The notes under the pieces are model-generated. The model saw only the letters and a list, made by a program, of their open reading frames with translations. It ran no database searches and was not told where the DNA came from. Below are positions 15,651 through 23,805 of a DNA stretch of 64,000 nucleotides, piece after piece. Numbering within the stretch: the first letter of the stretch is position 1; every line of letters starts with the position of its first letter. Source of the stretch: SB11 sp965222995. GTDB lineage: Bacteria > Bacteroidota > Bacteroidia > UBA8524. The position numbers were made by a program, and so were the translations under genes. The stretch is taken from positions 3,224,001-3,288,000 of the forward strand of contig OZ244977.1 of assembly GCA_965222995.1 (NCBI GenBank), read 5' to 3'.

Positions 15651-17918
15651 TTACTCCACTTGCTTTATTGTAGCTGCTCCACTTGTATTGCGCTTCGCGC
15701 TTACTGTTCTTCCTTTATATTTAATAGTACTCACACCACTTGCTTCTGCATCCAATTCTCTTTCCACATTTACTTCCGCACTACTGGCCCCGCTTGTTTC
15801 AACTTTACCATCTCTAATTCTTAGTTCATAAGCACTTAGTTTTGATGCTCCTGTAACTTCAATGTCAGCATCTAAGGCATTCCCCTTTAATTTCACTTCA
15901 CTGCTTCCATTGGCTTCAACATTCAACCTTTCTATTTTTATATCTGCTTCAATAGCACTAGCTCCGTGTGCCTCCAGGTTCAACTCGTCTTCTCTTATTC
16001 CACTAATCAAAATATTTGAGGCTCCGTTAGCTTCTACTTCATTCAACCGAGGTGTTTTTATGGTAATTACCACATCACTTGCATCATAGGAGTCGAAAAT
16101 ATCAAACAGCCCCATGTGCCCCATATCTACTTTTAGTGTTCTTCCGCGTTTATATACCTCTATTTCTTCGCGAACGCTGTAAGGGCCACTCACATAAACC
16201 GAATAGTCTTCGGCATACTCTATATTCACCTCAGCAGGTATGTTTATCTCTACAGCAGAAAAATCTCTTTCTATATGATAATCTCCATTATACTGTCTAC
16301 TTGATGAGCCTCTAAGGTTTTTACAGTCAAGGCAGCGCATGCCGTTTTCTCCCATCAACCAGGTCATGCCATAGTATTCAGGATCGGTAACTTTACGTTT
16401 TAAGCGACGAGCCATTATTTCAGTTACCCCTTGCTCAAACTTTATCACCTTACCCTCAGGCACCCAAAGCCTGTAGGTTATTTTCTGGTTTCTATAGGGT
16501 GTACTGTCTCCCACATAAAAGTGGGTGTTTAGTGTTAGCAAACTATCTTGTAAGTTGTATTCAAGCGGTATCCTCTCAGCAAATAGTTGTGCTTTGTATT
16601 CATCATCACCGTATGATGAGCGTATAATCTCTAACTCCCATTGGTCGCCATCACTTTTTTGTATATCAAGCTTTGTAATACACCATAAAGAATCATTTAC
16701 AATAGCATTTGACGATGTTTTAACATACTCGAAGTTGAAGTTTCTAAACTTAAATGCCGATGATGAATAACTATGTGTTTTGGCTGCATCATATTCGCCA
16801 TAAAGCTTGTCTATAATAGGGTTATATGCTGATACTACCAATGTATCTCCGGTTGAAATAATCTTACTTTTCTTCACAGACCGTTGTACGGAAAATGTAT
16901 TTCCGTATATGGCTACCATGGTTATAAAAGTGAAGAAGGCTATTGTACCCACAACTACAGTCATAATTGCCGCCCTACCTTTTAGTATCTTACGTTTAGG
17001 GTTAAATAATCTCAATGCCGCTGTAGTTAATGCTATAACTACTACTATCATAAGAACAAAAGCGGCAATAATAGCTATCCATATATAAGTGGGGTTTTCA
17101 AAAGCCAGCTTCATTAAAGGAAAAGTTCCGTCAACACTTAGTTGTATAGATGCTGCCACCAAGCCTACAAAAAACAGTACTCCAAAAAACAATAAACCAA
17201 AGCCTAAAATTTTAGCAAAAAATTTTGCAAACCCTTTTATAATATCCCTTAAAAAACCTGTGGTTTTGTAAAAGGCTTTTGCAACAGGGTCTTTACGGGT
17301 TTTTCCGTAGCTATTTATGTTTTTTTTTACCCTTTCGTATTCCTCTTTTACTGTTTTTTCAATGGTATCTACATTTACCGGTTCGCCTTTCATTTGCAAG
17401 CGGTCTGAGGGGGTTTTTGCCTCGGGAATAATTACCCAAAGTATAATATAGAAGAATACACCTGTGCCTAAGACAAAAAACAGGAATAGGAATATTAAAC
17501 GTACCCAAAGCGGTTCTATACCAAAGTAATGCCCCGCACCTGCGCAAACACCCCCCAGTACACTATTCTCTGTATCACGCATAAATCTTTTAGGTGTGCC
17601 TCCTATAGGTGCAGAATAGGTTTGTTTCTCACTTTTTGCTTTAGGCTCCTCTTCCTCATCAATACCAAAGTCTGATGGTTTACCCATAGTATTAATTATC
17701 TCTTCCACATCGGCTGCTGTAATTGCTGCTTTTGTTTCAAGTATTTCCTGCATCATCTCAGCAATACGGCTTTCTATATCGTCAATTATTTCTAAACGGC
17801 TTTCTTCATTGGCAAAATGTTTATTAAGCTGTTCAAGATATTTTTGCAATTGTTCAAAGGCTTCTTCTTCAACTTGAAAAACCAGCCCTTTTAAATTTAT
17901 ACTTATTATTTTGTTCAT
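15651..17918 (-). CDS. PspC-domain membrane protein with C-terminal GIN (DUF2807) domain
   Basis: This is a 755-residue envelope protein in three parts. Residues 1-90 are an acidic helical cytoplasmic segment (VEEEAFEQLQKYLEQLNKHF, then EIINTMGKPSDFG). Residues about 108-165 are a PspC domain (NSVLGGVCAGAGHYFGIEP, then a membrane helix VRLIFLFLFFVLGTGVFFYI). Three further hydrophobic segments lie at about 235-265, 280-305 and 325-350. The C-terminal 210 residues are a DUF2807 GIN beta helix with repeated GASxxE/GSSEV units, likely periplasmic. Such proteins are envelope-stress related. The gene follows padR by 43 bases and should be controlled by it. Confidence 0.9.
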   Translation of the reverse strand: MNKIISINLKGLVFQVEEEAFEQLQKYLEQLNKHFANEESRLEIIDDIESRIAEMMQEILETKAAITAADVEEIINTMGKPSDFGIDEEEEPKAKSEKQTYSAPIGGTPKRFMRDTENSVLGGVCAGAGHYFGIEPLWVRLIFLFLFFVLGTGVFFYIILWVIIPEAKTPSDRLQMKGEPVNVDTIEKTVKEEYERVKKNINSYGKTRKDPVAKAFYKTTGFLRDIIKGFAKFFAKILGFGLLFFGVLFFVGLVAASIQLSVDGTFPLMKLAFENPTYIWIAIIAAFVLMIVVVIALTTAALRLFNPKRKILKGRAAIMTVVVGTIAFFTFITMVAIYGNTFSVQRSVKKSKIISTGDTLVVSAYNPIIDKLYGEYDAAKTHSYSSSAFKFRNFNFEYVKTSSNAIVNDSLWCITKLDIQKSDGDQWELEIIRSSYGDDEYKAQLFAERIPLEYNLQDSLLTLNTHFYVGDSTPYRNQKITYRLWVPEGKVIKFEQGVTEIMARRLKRKVTDPEYYGMTWLMGENGMRCLDCKNLRGSSSRQYNGDYHIERDFSAVEINIPAEVNIEYAEDYSVYVSGPYSVREEIEVYKRGRTLKVDMGHMGLFDIFDSYDASDVVITIKTPRLNEVEANGASNILISGIREDELNLEAHGASAIEADIKIERLNVEANGSSEVKLKGNALDADIEVTGASKLSAYELRIRDGKVETSGASSAEVNVERELDAEASGVSTIKYKGRTVSAKRNTSGAATIKQVE

Positions 17919-17961
17919 TTTCTTTTGTTTTAGTGGTTATAGATTATGTGGTAGCTTAGAT

Positions 17962-18291
17962 TTATTTCTTTTCTGTAGCCTTGTCTACCGCTTCAGTTAA
18001 TATTTTCCAAGTTTTGTCTAACTCAGCCAGAAACTCTCTGCCCTTTTCTGTTATTGCATAGTATTTACGTGGGGGACCTTGTTGGCTTTCCTCCCATCGG
18101 TAACTTAGTAGTTCAGCATTTTTCAGTCTTGTAAGTAGCGGATATAAAGTTCCTTCCACAACTATTAACTTAGCTTCTTTTAGTTTTCCCAAAATATCAG
18201 AAGCATATATTTCTTCTTGTGCAATTACCGCCATTATGCAGTATTCAAGCACTCCTTTACGCATTTGCGATTGTATATTATCTAATTTCAC
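17962..18291 (-). CDS. PadR-family transcriptional regulator
   Basis: This 109-residue winged-helix protein has the PadR pattern: MRKGVLEYCIMAVIAQEEIYASDILGKL, VVEGTLYPLLTRLKNAELL and YYAITEKGREFLAELDKTW. The C-terminal helix is short, as in the PadR-s1 subgroup. It precedes the PspC/GIN gene on the same strand. A perfect dyad of 7-base arms (18317-18335) lies 26 bases before its start and is a strong autoregulatory operator candidate. Ligand unknown; related Bacteroidota pairs appear to respond to envelope conditions. Confidence 0.9.
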   Translation of the reverse strand: MKLDNIQSQMRKGVLEYCIMAVIAQEEIYASDILGKLKEAKLIVVEGTLYPLLTRLKNAELLSYRWEESQQGPPRKYYAITEKGREFLAELDKTWKILTEAVDKATEKK

Positions 18292-18316
18292 ATTACAAAG
18301 GAAAGTAAAAATATAA

Positions 18317-18335
18317 TACTATGCAATACATAGTA
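18317..18335. promoter_or_regulatory. Inverted repeat TACTATG-N5-CATAGTA, PadR operator candidate
   Basis: A perfect dyad lies upstream of padR and contains, on the minus strand, a possible -33 TTG in its spacer. PadR regulators typically bind ATGTA/TACAT-type dyads next to their own gene. Confidence 0.6.
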
Positions 18336-18384
18336 CCTGTTTTTAGATAGTATTCTGCAAAATGATATTTTTTTCGGATGAATG

Positions 18385-18426
18385 TTGCTAAATTGAAAAA
18401 GTATCATTTACTTTGTTTTTCAAAGT
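18385..18426 (+). promoter_or_regulatory. Promoter-operator with ACTTTG-N5-CAAAGT before the membrane/wHTH pair
   Basis: TTG (18385-18387) and TTACTTTG (18408-18415, one mismatch to TAnnTTTG) are 20 bases apart. The -7 box forms the left arm of a dyad ACTTTG-TTTTT-CAAAGT (18410-18426), followed by ACTTTTAAA and the ATG. The same arrangement precedes the gene at 19459. Confidence 0.5.
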
Positions 18427-18435
18427 ACTTTTAAA

Positions 18436-19077
18436 ATGACTGAGAAAGATAGTCAACTAACAGAATTAAAGGAGATTAGAAGCATAATGGAACGCTCGTC
18501 GCGTTTCATATTGCTAAGTGGTCTCTCAGGAGTATCGGCCGGTTTAATAGCCTTAATCTCTGCATTTGTAACGCATAGTTATTTGGTAAGTGAAGGAGTT
18601 AGAGAAACTTTTGAGTCGAGATATATCCCTGTTTCCAGAGAAAAGGAAAGCGAAATAGTTTTAATGCTGGGACTAATTGCACTGGCAACTTTAGCTGTAG
18701 CGCTTTTAGTTTCTTTTGCCTTTACGGCAAGAAAAGCAAAAAAAGAAGGTGCTAAACTTCTTGACCGTTCTGCCATTAGACTTGCCGTTAATATAGCATT
18801 GCCATTGGGTACAGGCGGTACTTTTTGTTTAGCACTGCTTTACCACCATGAATATGGACTAATAGCACCTGCCACTTTAGTTTTTTACGGACTGGCATTA
18901 TTTAATGCAGGAAAATATACTTTAAACGATATTCGATACTTGGGATTAAGCCAAATAGGCTTAGGTCTTATTGCCAGCTTTAATGTGGGGTATGGTTTAG
19001 AATTTTGGGCTGTTGGGTTTGGCATTTTGCACATTATATATGGTTTTGTGATGTGGTATAAATACGAGCGTAAGTAA
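18436..19077 (+). CDS. Multi-pass membrane protein paired with a winged-helix regulator
   Basis: This 213-residue protein has a short helical cytoplasmic N-terminus (TELKEIRSIMERSSRF) and about six membrane segments: roughly 23-45, 74-96, 112-132, 140-156, 164-182 and 186-206. A periplasmic loop at 46-72 carries charged residues. No catalytic motif is recognisable. Its last base overlaps the start of the wHTH gene (TAATG), a coupling seen in regulator-sensor pairs, so it may sense a membrane signal for that regulator. This is inference from gene order. Confidence 0.75.
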   Translation: MTEKDSQLTELKEIRSIMERSSRFILLSGLSGVSAGLIALISAFVTHSYLVSEGVRETFESRYIPVSREKESEIVLMLGLIALATLAVALLVSFAFTARKAKKEGAKLLDRSAIRLAVNIALPLGTGGTFCLALLYHHEYGLIAPATLVFYGLALFNAGKYTLNDIRYLGLSQIGLGLIASFNVGYGLEFWAVGFGILHIIYGFVMWYKYERK

Positions 19078-19373
19078 TGAAACCGGTACTTGACGGATTT
19101 GATAAGGCTTTTGAAAACAAAACCCGGCTGGCTGTGATGAGTGTGCTGGTAGTGAATGATAGTGCAAACTTTAATACGCTTAAAGAAATGCTACAGGTTA
19201 CTGACGGAAACCTTGCAAGCCATATTGCAGCTTTAGAAAAAGCTGAATATTTAGAAATAAAAAAAGGGTTTATTGGGAAGAAAACCAATACCACCTACAA
19301 AGCAACCAAACTGGGCATACAAGCTTTTAAAAACCATTTGGATGCCTTAGAAAAATTAATAAAGGGACTTTAG
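19077..19373 (+). CDS. Winged-helix DNA-binding regulator (MarR/ArsR-like)
   Basis: This 98-residue protein fits the winged-helix DNA-binding domain family (PF13601 type): FENKTRLAVMSVLVVNDSANFNTLKEMLQVTDGNLASHIAALEKAEYLEIKKGFIGKKTNTTYKATKLGIQAF is the whole fold, with the recognition helix near residues 42-55. It overlaps the membrane gene before it by one base. The matching dyads before 18436 and 19459 are its likely targets, which would make it the controller of both the pair and the downstream Coq4-like operon. Confidence 0.85.
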   Translation: MKPVLDGFDKAFENKTRLAVMSVLVVNDSANFNTLKEMLQVTDGNLASHIAALEKAEYLEIKKGFIGKKTNTTYKATKLGIQAFKNHLDALEKLIKGL

Positions 19374-19433
19374 CATGATGAATATACTTACAAATTTTTT
19401 AAGAGGATAGGAGTTATATTTTTTTGACTATTC

Positions 19434-19450
19434 ACTTTGAAATACAAAGC
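19434..19450 (+). promoter_or_regulatory. ACTTTG-N5-CAAAG element before the 45-residue peptide gene
   Basis: The dyad ACTTTG-AAATA-CAAAGC followed by ACTTTTAA and ATG closely copies the element before 18436, at the same distance (25 versus 26 bases from dyad to ATG). No good -33 TTG is visible here. Confidence 0.5.
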
Positions 19451-19458
19451 ACTTTTAA

Positions 19459-19596
19459 ATGATTAAATTTTTAAAATCCATATTTCTTGGACTGATACTA
19501 AGGCTACTTATGCTGATAGTTGGTGCTGCATGGGGAGTATTGCTGAAAGCCAGAATGCTATGGAAAGGATATACCAATAAAAGCAACCACCACTAA
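19459..19596 (+). CDS. 45-residue single-pass membrane peptide
   Basis: The frame from ATG 19459 encodes a basic start (MIKFLKS), one hydrophobic helix (about 8-29, rich in Leu and Ile, ending GAAWGVLL) and a basic, His-tipped tail (KARMLWKGYTNKSNHH). It ends 2 bases before the Coq4-like gene and begins directly behind a promoter-operator copied from the regulator pair, which argues that it is a real gene. No family recognised. It may be an accessory subunit of the membrane proteins downstream. Confidence 0.55.
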   Translation: MIKFLKSIFLGLILRLLMLIVGAAWGVLLKARMLWKGYTNKSNHH

Positions 19597-19598
19597 TT

Positions 19599-20075
19599 AT
19601 GCTATACAAAAGGTTTAGACAATTAAGGCAATGGATAATGGAGTGGTTTACGCTTAAACTATATTTCCCTATAGTATTTAAGGTGTATAAGCCCACACAT
19701 ACTCCTTTTACTAAAAAGTTTTTGCTGGCATTACCCATAAACTCATTAGGTAGGCGATTAATAGATTTTTTAGTCCTTCACAAGCTTGACCTTATAGCCG
19801 GATATGAATTGCACGATGCCAAACACTTATTACTGGATTATGGAGTAGGTTTTGAAGATGAGATACAACTGCAATATTTTGAGTTGGGTAACGGAAACAG
19901 CAGTATACCTGTATGGCTTGTAATACTACTAGGGACTGTGCTGGCCCCTGAATTTATCCCAAAATTTATAAAGGCCTATAGGCGCGGAAAAGCTTGTAAA
20001 GCTATCAATCCTTCTGTACTGATAAACAATATCGCAACGGATTTAACACAATTAAGAAAACAGCTTTTGCTATGA
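19599..20075 (+). CDS. Coq4-like protein with HDxxH-x11-E metal motif
   Basis: This 158-residue protein is mostly helical, with a hydrophobic stretch at about 103-118. It holds the signature of the COQ4 family: H72-D73-x2-H76-x11-E88 (HDAKHLLLDYGVGFEDE), which binds zinc or another metal in COQ4. COQ4 acts in ubiquinone ring modification, but most Bacteroidota make menaquinone, so the substrate here is likely different. The context is a run of membrane proteins of unknown function. I am fairly sure of the motif and less sure of homology over the full length. Its end overlaps the next gene by 4 bases. Confidence 0.6.
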   Translation: MLYKRFRQLRQWIMEWFTLKLYFPIVFKVYKPTHTPFTKKFLLALPINSLGRRLIDFLVLHKLDLIAGYELHDAKHLLLDYGVGFEDEIQLQYFELGNGNSSIPVWLVILLGTVLAPEFIPKFIKAYRRGKACKAINPSVLINNIATDLTQLRKQLLL

Positions 20076-20461
20076 ATATATCTATAAAAACAACCGATAT
20101 ACGAGCTATATATAAAGTACTGCTATGGCTTTTGTTAAGTAACAATATAGCAGGTATAGCTATGAACTTTGAGATGTTTGTTTACTCAATAATATTTATA
20201 GTAGGCATACCCGGTCATGTACTTATCCTTTATTACTTCTTAGCCTGTTTAAGAAAAAAGCCTGTCATGTTTTTTCTTCCCCATTTGGCAGCAGTAATTT
20301 TTAACATTTTCATCATTCTGGTTATAGATGAAATGGAGATAGAAAAAGAAATCGTGGGTTCACTTATATGGCCTTCCATTAATATAGCCCTTAGTGGAGC
20401 TGCTTTAATGCTCATTATTATCAATTTATTTTTAATACCCCCCTATAACAATGAAAACTAA
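20072..20461 (+). CDS. Four-helix membrane protein (129 residues)
   Basis: Four hydrophobic segments are visible at about 13-32, 35-57, 65-85 and 96-120, separated by short charged loops (CLRKKP and DEMEIEKE). No motif is recognised. It overlaps the Coq4-like gene by 4 bases and the following DUF4153-like gene by 11 bases, so all three are translated from one message. The small size and lack of conserved polar residues in the helices suggest a structural or accessory role. Confidence 0.7.
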   Translation: MNISIKTTDIRAIYKVLLWLLLSNNIAGIAMNFEMFVYSIIFIVGIPGHVLILYYFLACLRKKPVMFFLPHLAAVIFNIFIILVIDEMEIEKEIVGSLIWPSINIALSGAALMLIIINLFLIPPYNNEN

Positions 20462-21956
20462 AGATATTATTATTGTTTTAGGCTCTTTAGCCTTCAGTTT
20501 TTTGTACTTCCCGCACTCGCATGGCATTAACCACGCAGTTTTCAGTACCTTCTTAATAGTAAGCCTCGCCATAGCACAACCCTCAGCCCTCCTCAAAGTC
20601 AACTGGTGGTTGTGTGTTGCAGCCATGTTAGTCTCGGCAATAAGTATGAGCTTATATGGCAACATGCTCAGTTTTTTCAGCCTTTTTTTCTCTTGGATGT
20701 TATTGTCGGCTTTCACGTTTAAACCATACCAATCAGCTATTCTCAATTTTGTCCAAGCAGGTTTCTCGTTTGCAATAGCCCTTCCTCTAAACATAAAAGG
20801 ATGGTTTTATCAATCTGCCAGAAAACTAAACAAAGGCAAGTTTAATATTAGCCTAATCCCTACTTATATACTTGTTATAATCATTGTTCTGTTTTTTGTA
20901 GTGTTATACAGTCAGGTTAGTTCAGCTTTTAGCAACGCGCTGAAAAATATTGACTTCAGTTTTATTTCTTTTGGAAGAGTTGCAACCCTAATTGTAGGTT
21001 TTGTTTTATGTGTTGCCTTCATATATCATAAAAGAATTAAGCTTGCAGACCGCTTAGAAAAAAATTGGGGTGCCCCTTTGATAGCAACACTTTCAAAACC
21101 CTCAGAGGAAGTTGAAAATAAGTTGCTATTGGAACGCAAATCAGGGCGTTTGTTGTTATTGCTGCTCAATATTGTCTTGCTGGTGGTAAATTTTTCAGAC
21201 ATTATTTTCCTGGCAAGCTTTAATATAAGCTCATCGCAACACAACTATCCTGAGATGGTACACCAAAGTGTTGGAGCACTAATAATCTCCATCATTTCAG
21301 CCGTTTCTGTTTTATTATTCTTTTTCAGAGGACAACTCAATTTTGATAGTAAGGCAAAGCCCCTTTACTATCTGGCTATATTTTGGGTAGCACAAAACCT
21401 TGTTTTGGTATTAACCGCAGGCTATAAAAACACAGCTTATATAGATATTACCGGTGGGCTCACCTACAAACGAATAGGTGTTTATTATTATCTGCTATTA
21501 TCGTTTATAGGTTTGGTATTTACTGCGTATAAGCTTTATACTAAAAAACCTAACTGGTATTTAGTACGAATAAACTTTGCCGTATTTTTTGCCATATTGG
21601 TAGTAAGTACCCCGGCAAACTGGGACAATATAGTTACCCGATACAATCTTACTAAAGCCCAACAGAAAAATGAGGACCCTGATTTACATTATATGTCCCG
21701 ATTGGGTTATCACAACCTGCCTTTATTGGTAGAGTGGGCAAAAGAAGCCAGCAGAAATCCTGAGTCTGTTAAAAAGTATACCCCTGAACAAGTAATACAG
21801 ATTTGTGATAAACTTTACATAAAATCCCATCGCTTCGAACGGATTTATAAAGCAAGAAAGTGGCAATCGTGGACATTTTGCGACCAAAAAACGTATGAAT
21901 ACCTATCAACAGTAAACTGGGACGAAATTAATACCACTCAACCTAAATTCAGATAA
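20451..21956 (+). CDS. Polytopic membrane protein, DUF4153/DUF4173-like
   Basis: This 501-residue protein has about eleven membrane segments across residues 8-390 and a C-terminal soluble part of about 100 residues. The stretch LVRINFAVFFAILVVSTPANWDNIVTRYNL near 375-405 is characteristic of DUF4153/DUF4173 proteins. A helical tail (NLPLLVEWAKEASRNPESVKKYTPEQVIQICDKLY) follows. Biochemical function is unknown for the family. Some relatives are encoded next to small winged-helix regulators, as here. It is 6 bases from the next gene. Confidence 0.75.
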   Translation: MKTKDIIIVLGSLAFSFLYFPHSHGINHAVFSTFLIVSLAIAQPSALLKVNWWLCVAAMLVSAISMSLYGNMLSFFSLFFSWMLLSAFTFKPYQSAILNFVQAGFSFAIALPLNIKGWFYQSARKLNKGKFNISLIPTYILVIIIVLFFVVLYSQVSSAFSNALKNIDFSFISFGRVATLIVGFVLCVAFIYHKRIKLADRLEKNWGAPLIATLSKPSEEVENKLLLERKSGRLLLLLLNIVLLVVNFSDIIFLASFNISSSQHNYPEMVHQSVGALIISIISAVSVLLFFFRGQLNFDSKAKPLYYLAIFWVAQNLVLVLTAGYKNTAYIDITGGLTYKRIGVYYYLLLSFIGLVFTAYKLYTKKPNWYLVRINFAVFFAILVVSTPANWDNIVTRYNLTKAQQKNEDPDLHYMSRLGYHNLPLLVEWAKEASRNPESVKKYTPEQVIQICDKLYIKSHRFERIYKARKWQSWTFCDQKTYEYLSTVNWDEINTTQPKFR

Positions 21957-21962
21957 GCAGCA

Positions 21963-22682
21963 ATGGAACAATCTTTAAAAACAAAAATTACTATTGCCTT
22001 AGCCTTTTCAATAGCTATGGCATTTCTTGAAAGTGCAGTGGTAGTATACCTACGCTTTTTACTTTACCCAGACGGATTTGCTCTTCCACTAAAAGAAATG
22101 GGAGATACTTTAATTATTACCGAGTTGGGGCGGGAAGCAGCTACTGTTATTATGTTAGTATCAGCAGGGTATATGCTGGCTACCAACAAACTATCCCGCT
22201 TTGCCTGGTTTCTGTTTTGCTTTGCTGTTTGGGATATTTTTTACTACGTGTTCTTATATACAATACTACAATGGCCTGATAGTATTTTACACTGGGATAT
22301 TCTGTTTCTGATTCCTGTAGCTTGGTATGGCCCTGTACTTACACCTGTTTTAGTTTCATTAAGTATGGTAGCCTTTGCATTAATAATTGTGAAGTACAAG
22401 CATAAAGGGGCTGTGAGAAGAATACGAAAACGCGAATGGGGTACCATGCTTATAGGTTGTGGCGTAATACTGTATACATTTATGTATCCGTTTTTTGATT
22501 ATGCTGCCAGCCAAGGCAAACACTGGAGTTTACCCAACAGTAAAGAGTTGGTGAAAGCAAGCTTGCACTTTATACCAGAAAGTTACGACTGGTTTTTATA
22601 TGGTATAGGTTTATTGATTATCTGGATAGGCATTATAGTATACTGGCGAAGGGTACACAATACTAATGGGGTATTGTACTAA
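21963..22682 (+). CDS. Six-helix membrane protein (239 residues)
   Basis: Hydrophobic segments occur at about 8-32, 52-72, 80-102, 118-144, 160-180 and 210-230. Conserved-looking features are an acidic residue in the first helix (AFLESAVVVYLR) and WDIFYYVFLYTILQWPDSILHWDILFLIPVAWYGPVL, rich in Trp and Tyr. I recall similar unnamed proteins in other Bacteroidota but no characterised one. It belongs to the 19459-22805 operon: 6 bases behind the DUF4153-like gene, and its stop directly abuts the next ATG. Confidence 0.72.
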   Translation: MEQSLKTKITIALAFSIAMAFLESAVVVYLRFLLYPDGFALPLKEMGDTLIITELGREAATVIMLVSAGYMLATNKLSRFAWFLFCFAVWDIFYYVFLYTILQWPDSILHWDILFLIPVAWYGPVLTPVLVSLSMVAFALIIVKYKHKGAVRRIRKREWGTMLIGCGVILYTFMYPFFDYAASQGKHWSLPNSKELVKASLHFIPESYDWFLYGIGLLIIWIGIIVYWRRVHNTNGVLY

Positions 22683-22805
22683 ATGAAAATTAAGAAAAGT
22701 TTAATTATAAGTGTTTTACAAATCACTTTATTAGTTATATGGTTTGGAGCAATAATCTTGATTATTACAGTCGTTTTGACGTTTCCCAATAACCTTATGA
22801 CTTAA
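22683..22805 (+). CDS. 40-residue membrane peptide at the operon end
   Basis: The ATG at 22683 directly follows the TAA of the previous gene. The peptide has a basic N-terminus (MKIKKS) and a single hydrophobic helix (about 7-33) ending TFPNNLMT. Its stop overlaps by 4 bases the end of the convergent threonine dehydrogenase gene. Abutting codons and the clean membrane-helix composition support a real gene; no family is known to me. Confidence 0.5.
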   Translation: MKIKKSLIISVLQITLLVIWFGAIILIITVVLTFPNNLMT

Positions 22806-23767
22806 ACTTTTGCTACAAGCTTCAGATTATCCAGCATGTCCTTTGTCATAGCATCTAAGTCGTAGTCGGGTTTCCAGTTCCAGTCTTTATTGGCTTGGCT
22901 GTCGTCAATACTTTCAGGCCAACTGGCAGCTATGGCTGCACGGGCAGGGTCAACATCATAGCTTAATGTAAAATTTGGCATCTGCTTTTTTATACTAGCT
23001 GCAATTTCTTCGGGGTTAAAGCTCATACCCGCTACATTATAACTGCTGCGTATAGTAATACTATCAGCAGAGGCTTCCATTAAATTAATGGTTGCTTTTA
23101 GTGCATCGGGCATATATAGCATAGGCAATGTAGCATAATCAGGCAAAAAGCACTCATAGCTATTTGTTTTTAAGGCTTCGTGGTAAATATCTACTGCATA
23201 GTCTGTAGTTCCTCCCCCAGGAGCAGACTTATACCCGATTAAACCCGGGTAACGAATGCTTCTCACATCTACACCGTACTTTTGGTGGTAGTATTCGCAA
23301 TAACGCTCCCCTGCTTGCTTGCTGATACCATAAATGGTATTAGGGTCCATAATGCAATGCTGCGGTGTATTAATTCTTGGAGTGTTAGGGCCAAAAACAG
23401 CAATGCTACTAGGCCAGTACACTTTGCTTATTTTATAGTCTATAGCAGCATCCAATACATTAAACAGCCCGTCCATATTCAACTGCCAAGCAAATTTGGG
23501 GTGCTTTTCTGCAGTAGCAGACAACAATGCTGCTAAATGATATACTTGGGTTGGTTTATACTTGGTTAGTAATTCTGTTAATCGGGGCTTATCCAACACA
23601 TCCAGTTTTTCATAAGGCCCTGTTTCGTGCAATATAGCTGCTACATCATTTTGCTCTTTAACATCAGATGCTACTACATTACTTCCACCGAAAATATCAC
23701 GCAGGTTCTCAACCAATTCAGTTCCAAGCTGCCCGCCTGCGCCAATTACTAATATCGTATCACTCAT
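22802..23767 (-). CDS. tdh: L-threonine 3-dehydrogenase, short-chain (SDR) type
   Basis: This 321-residue NAD-dependent enzyme oxidises threonine to 2-amino-3-ketobutyrate. It belongs to the extended SDR/epimerase fold: GAGGQLG at 9-15 binds NAD, and Y146/K150 (YGISK) are catalytic. The segment RYPGLIGYKSAPGGGTTDYAVDIYHEAL, followed by ECFLPDYATLPMLYMPDAL and VDPARAAIAASWPESIDDS, matches animal and Flavobacterium SDR-type threonine dehydrogenases, distinct from the zinc-dependent E. coli Tdh. No adjacent kbl gene is seen. It stands 38 bases ahead of the glycosyltransferase gene stop on the same strand. Confidence 0.88.
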   Translation of the reverse strand: MSDTILVIGAGGQLGTELVENLRDIFGGSNVVASDVKEQNDVAAILHETGPYEKLDVLDKPRLTELLTKYKPTQVYHLAALLSATAEKHPKFAWQLNMDGLFNVLDAAIDYKISKVYWPSSIAVFGPNTPRINTPQHCIMDPNTIYGISKQAGERYCEYYHQKYGVDVRSIRYPGLIGYKSAPGGGTTDYAVDIYHEALKTNSYECFLPDYATLPMLYMPDALKATINLMEASADSITIRSSYNVAGMSFNPEEIAASIKKQMPNFTLSYDVDPARAAIAASWPESIDDSQANKDWNWKPDYDLDAMTKDMLDNLKLVAKV

Positions 23768-23805
23768 TTTTGTGTATTAAATAAACCGATTGCGAAAATA
23801 TATGT

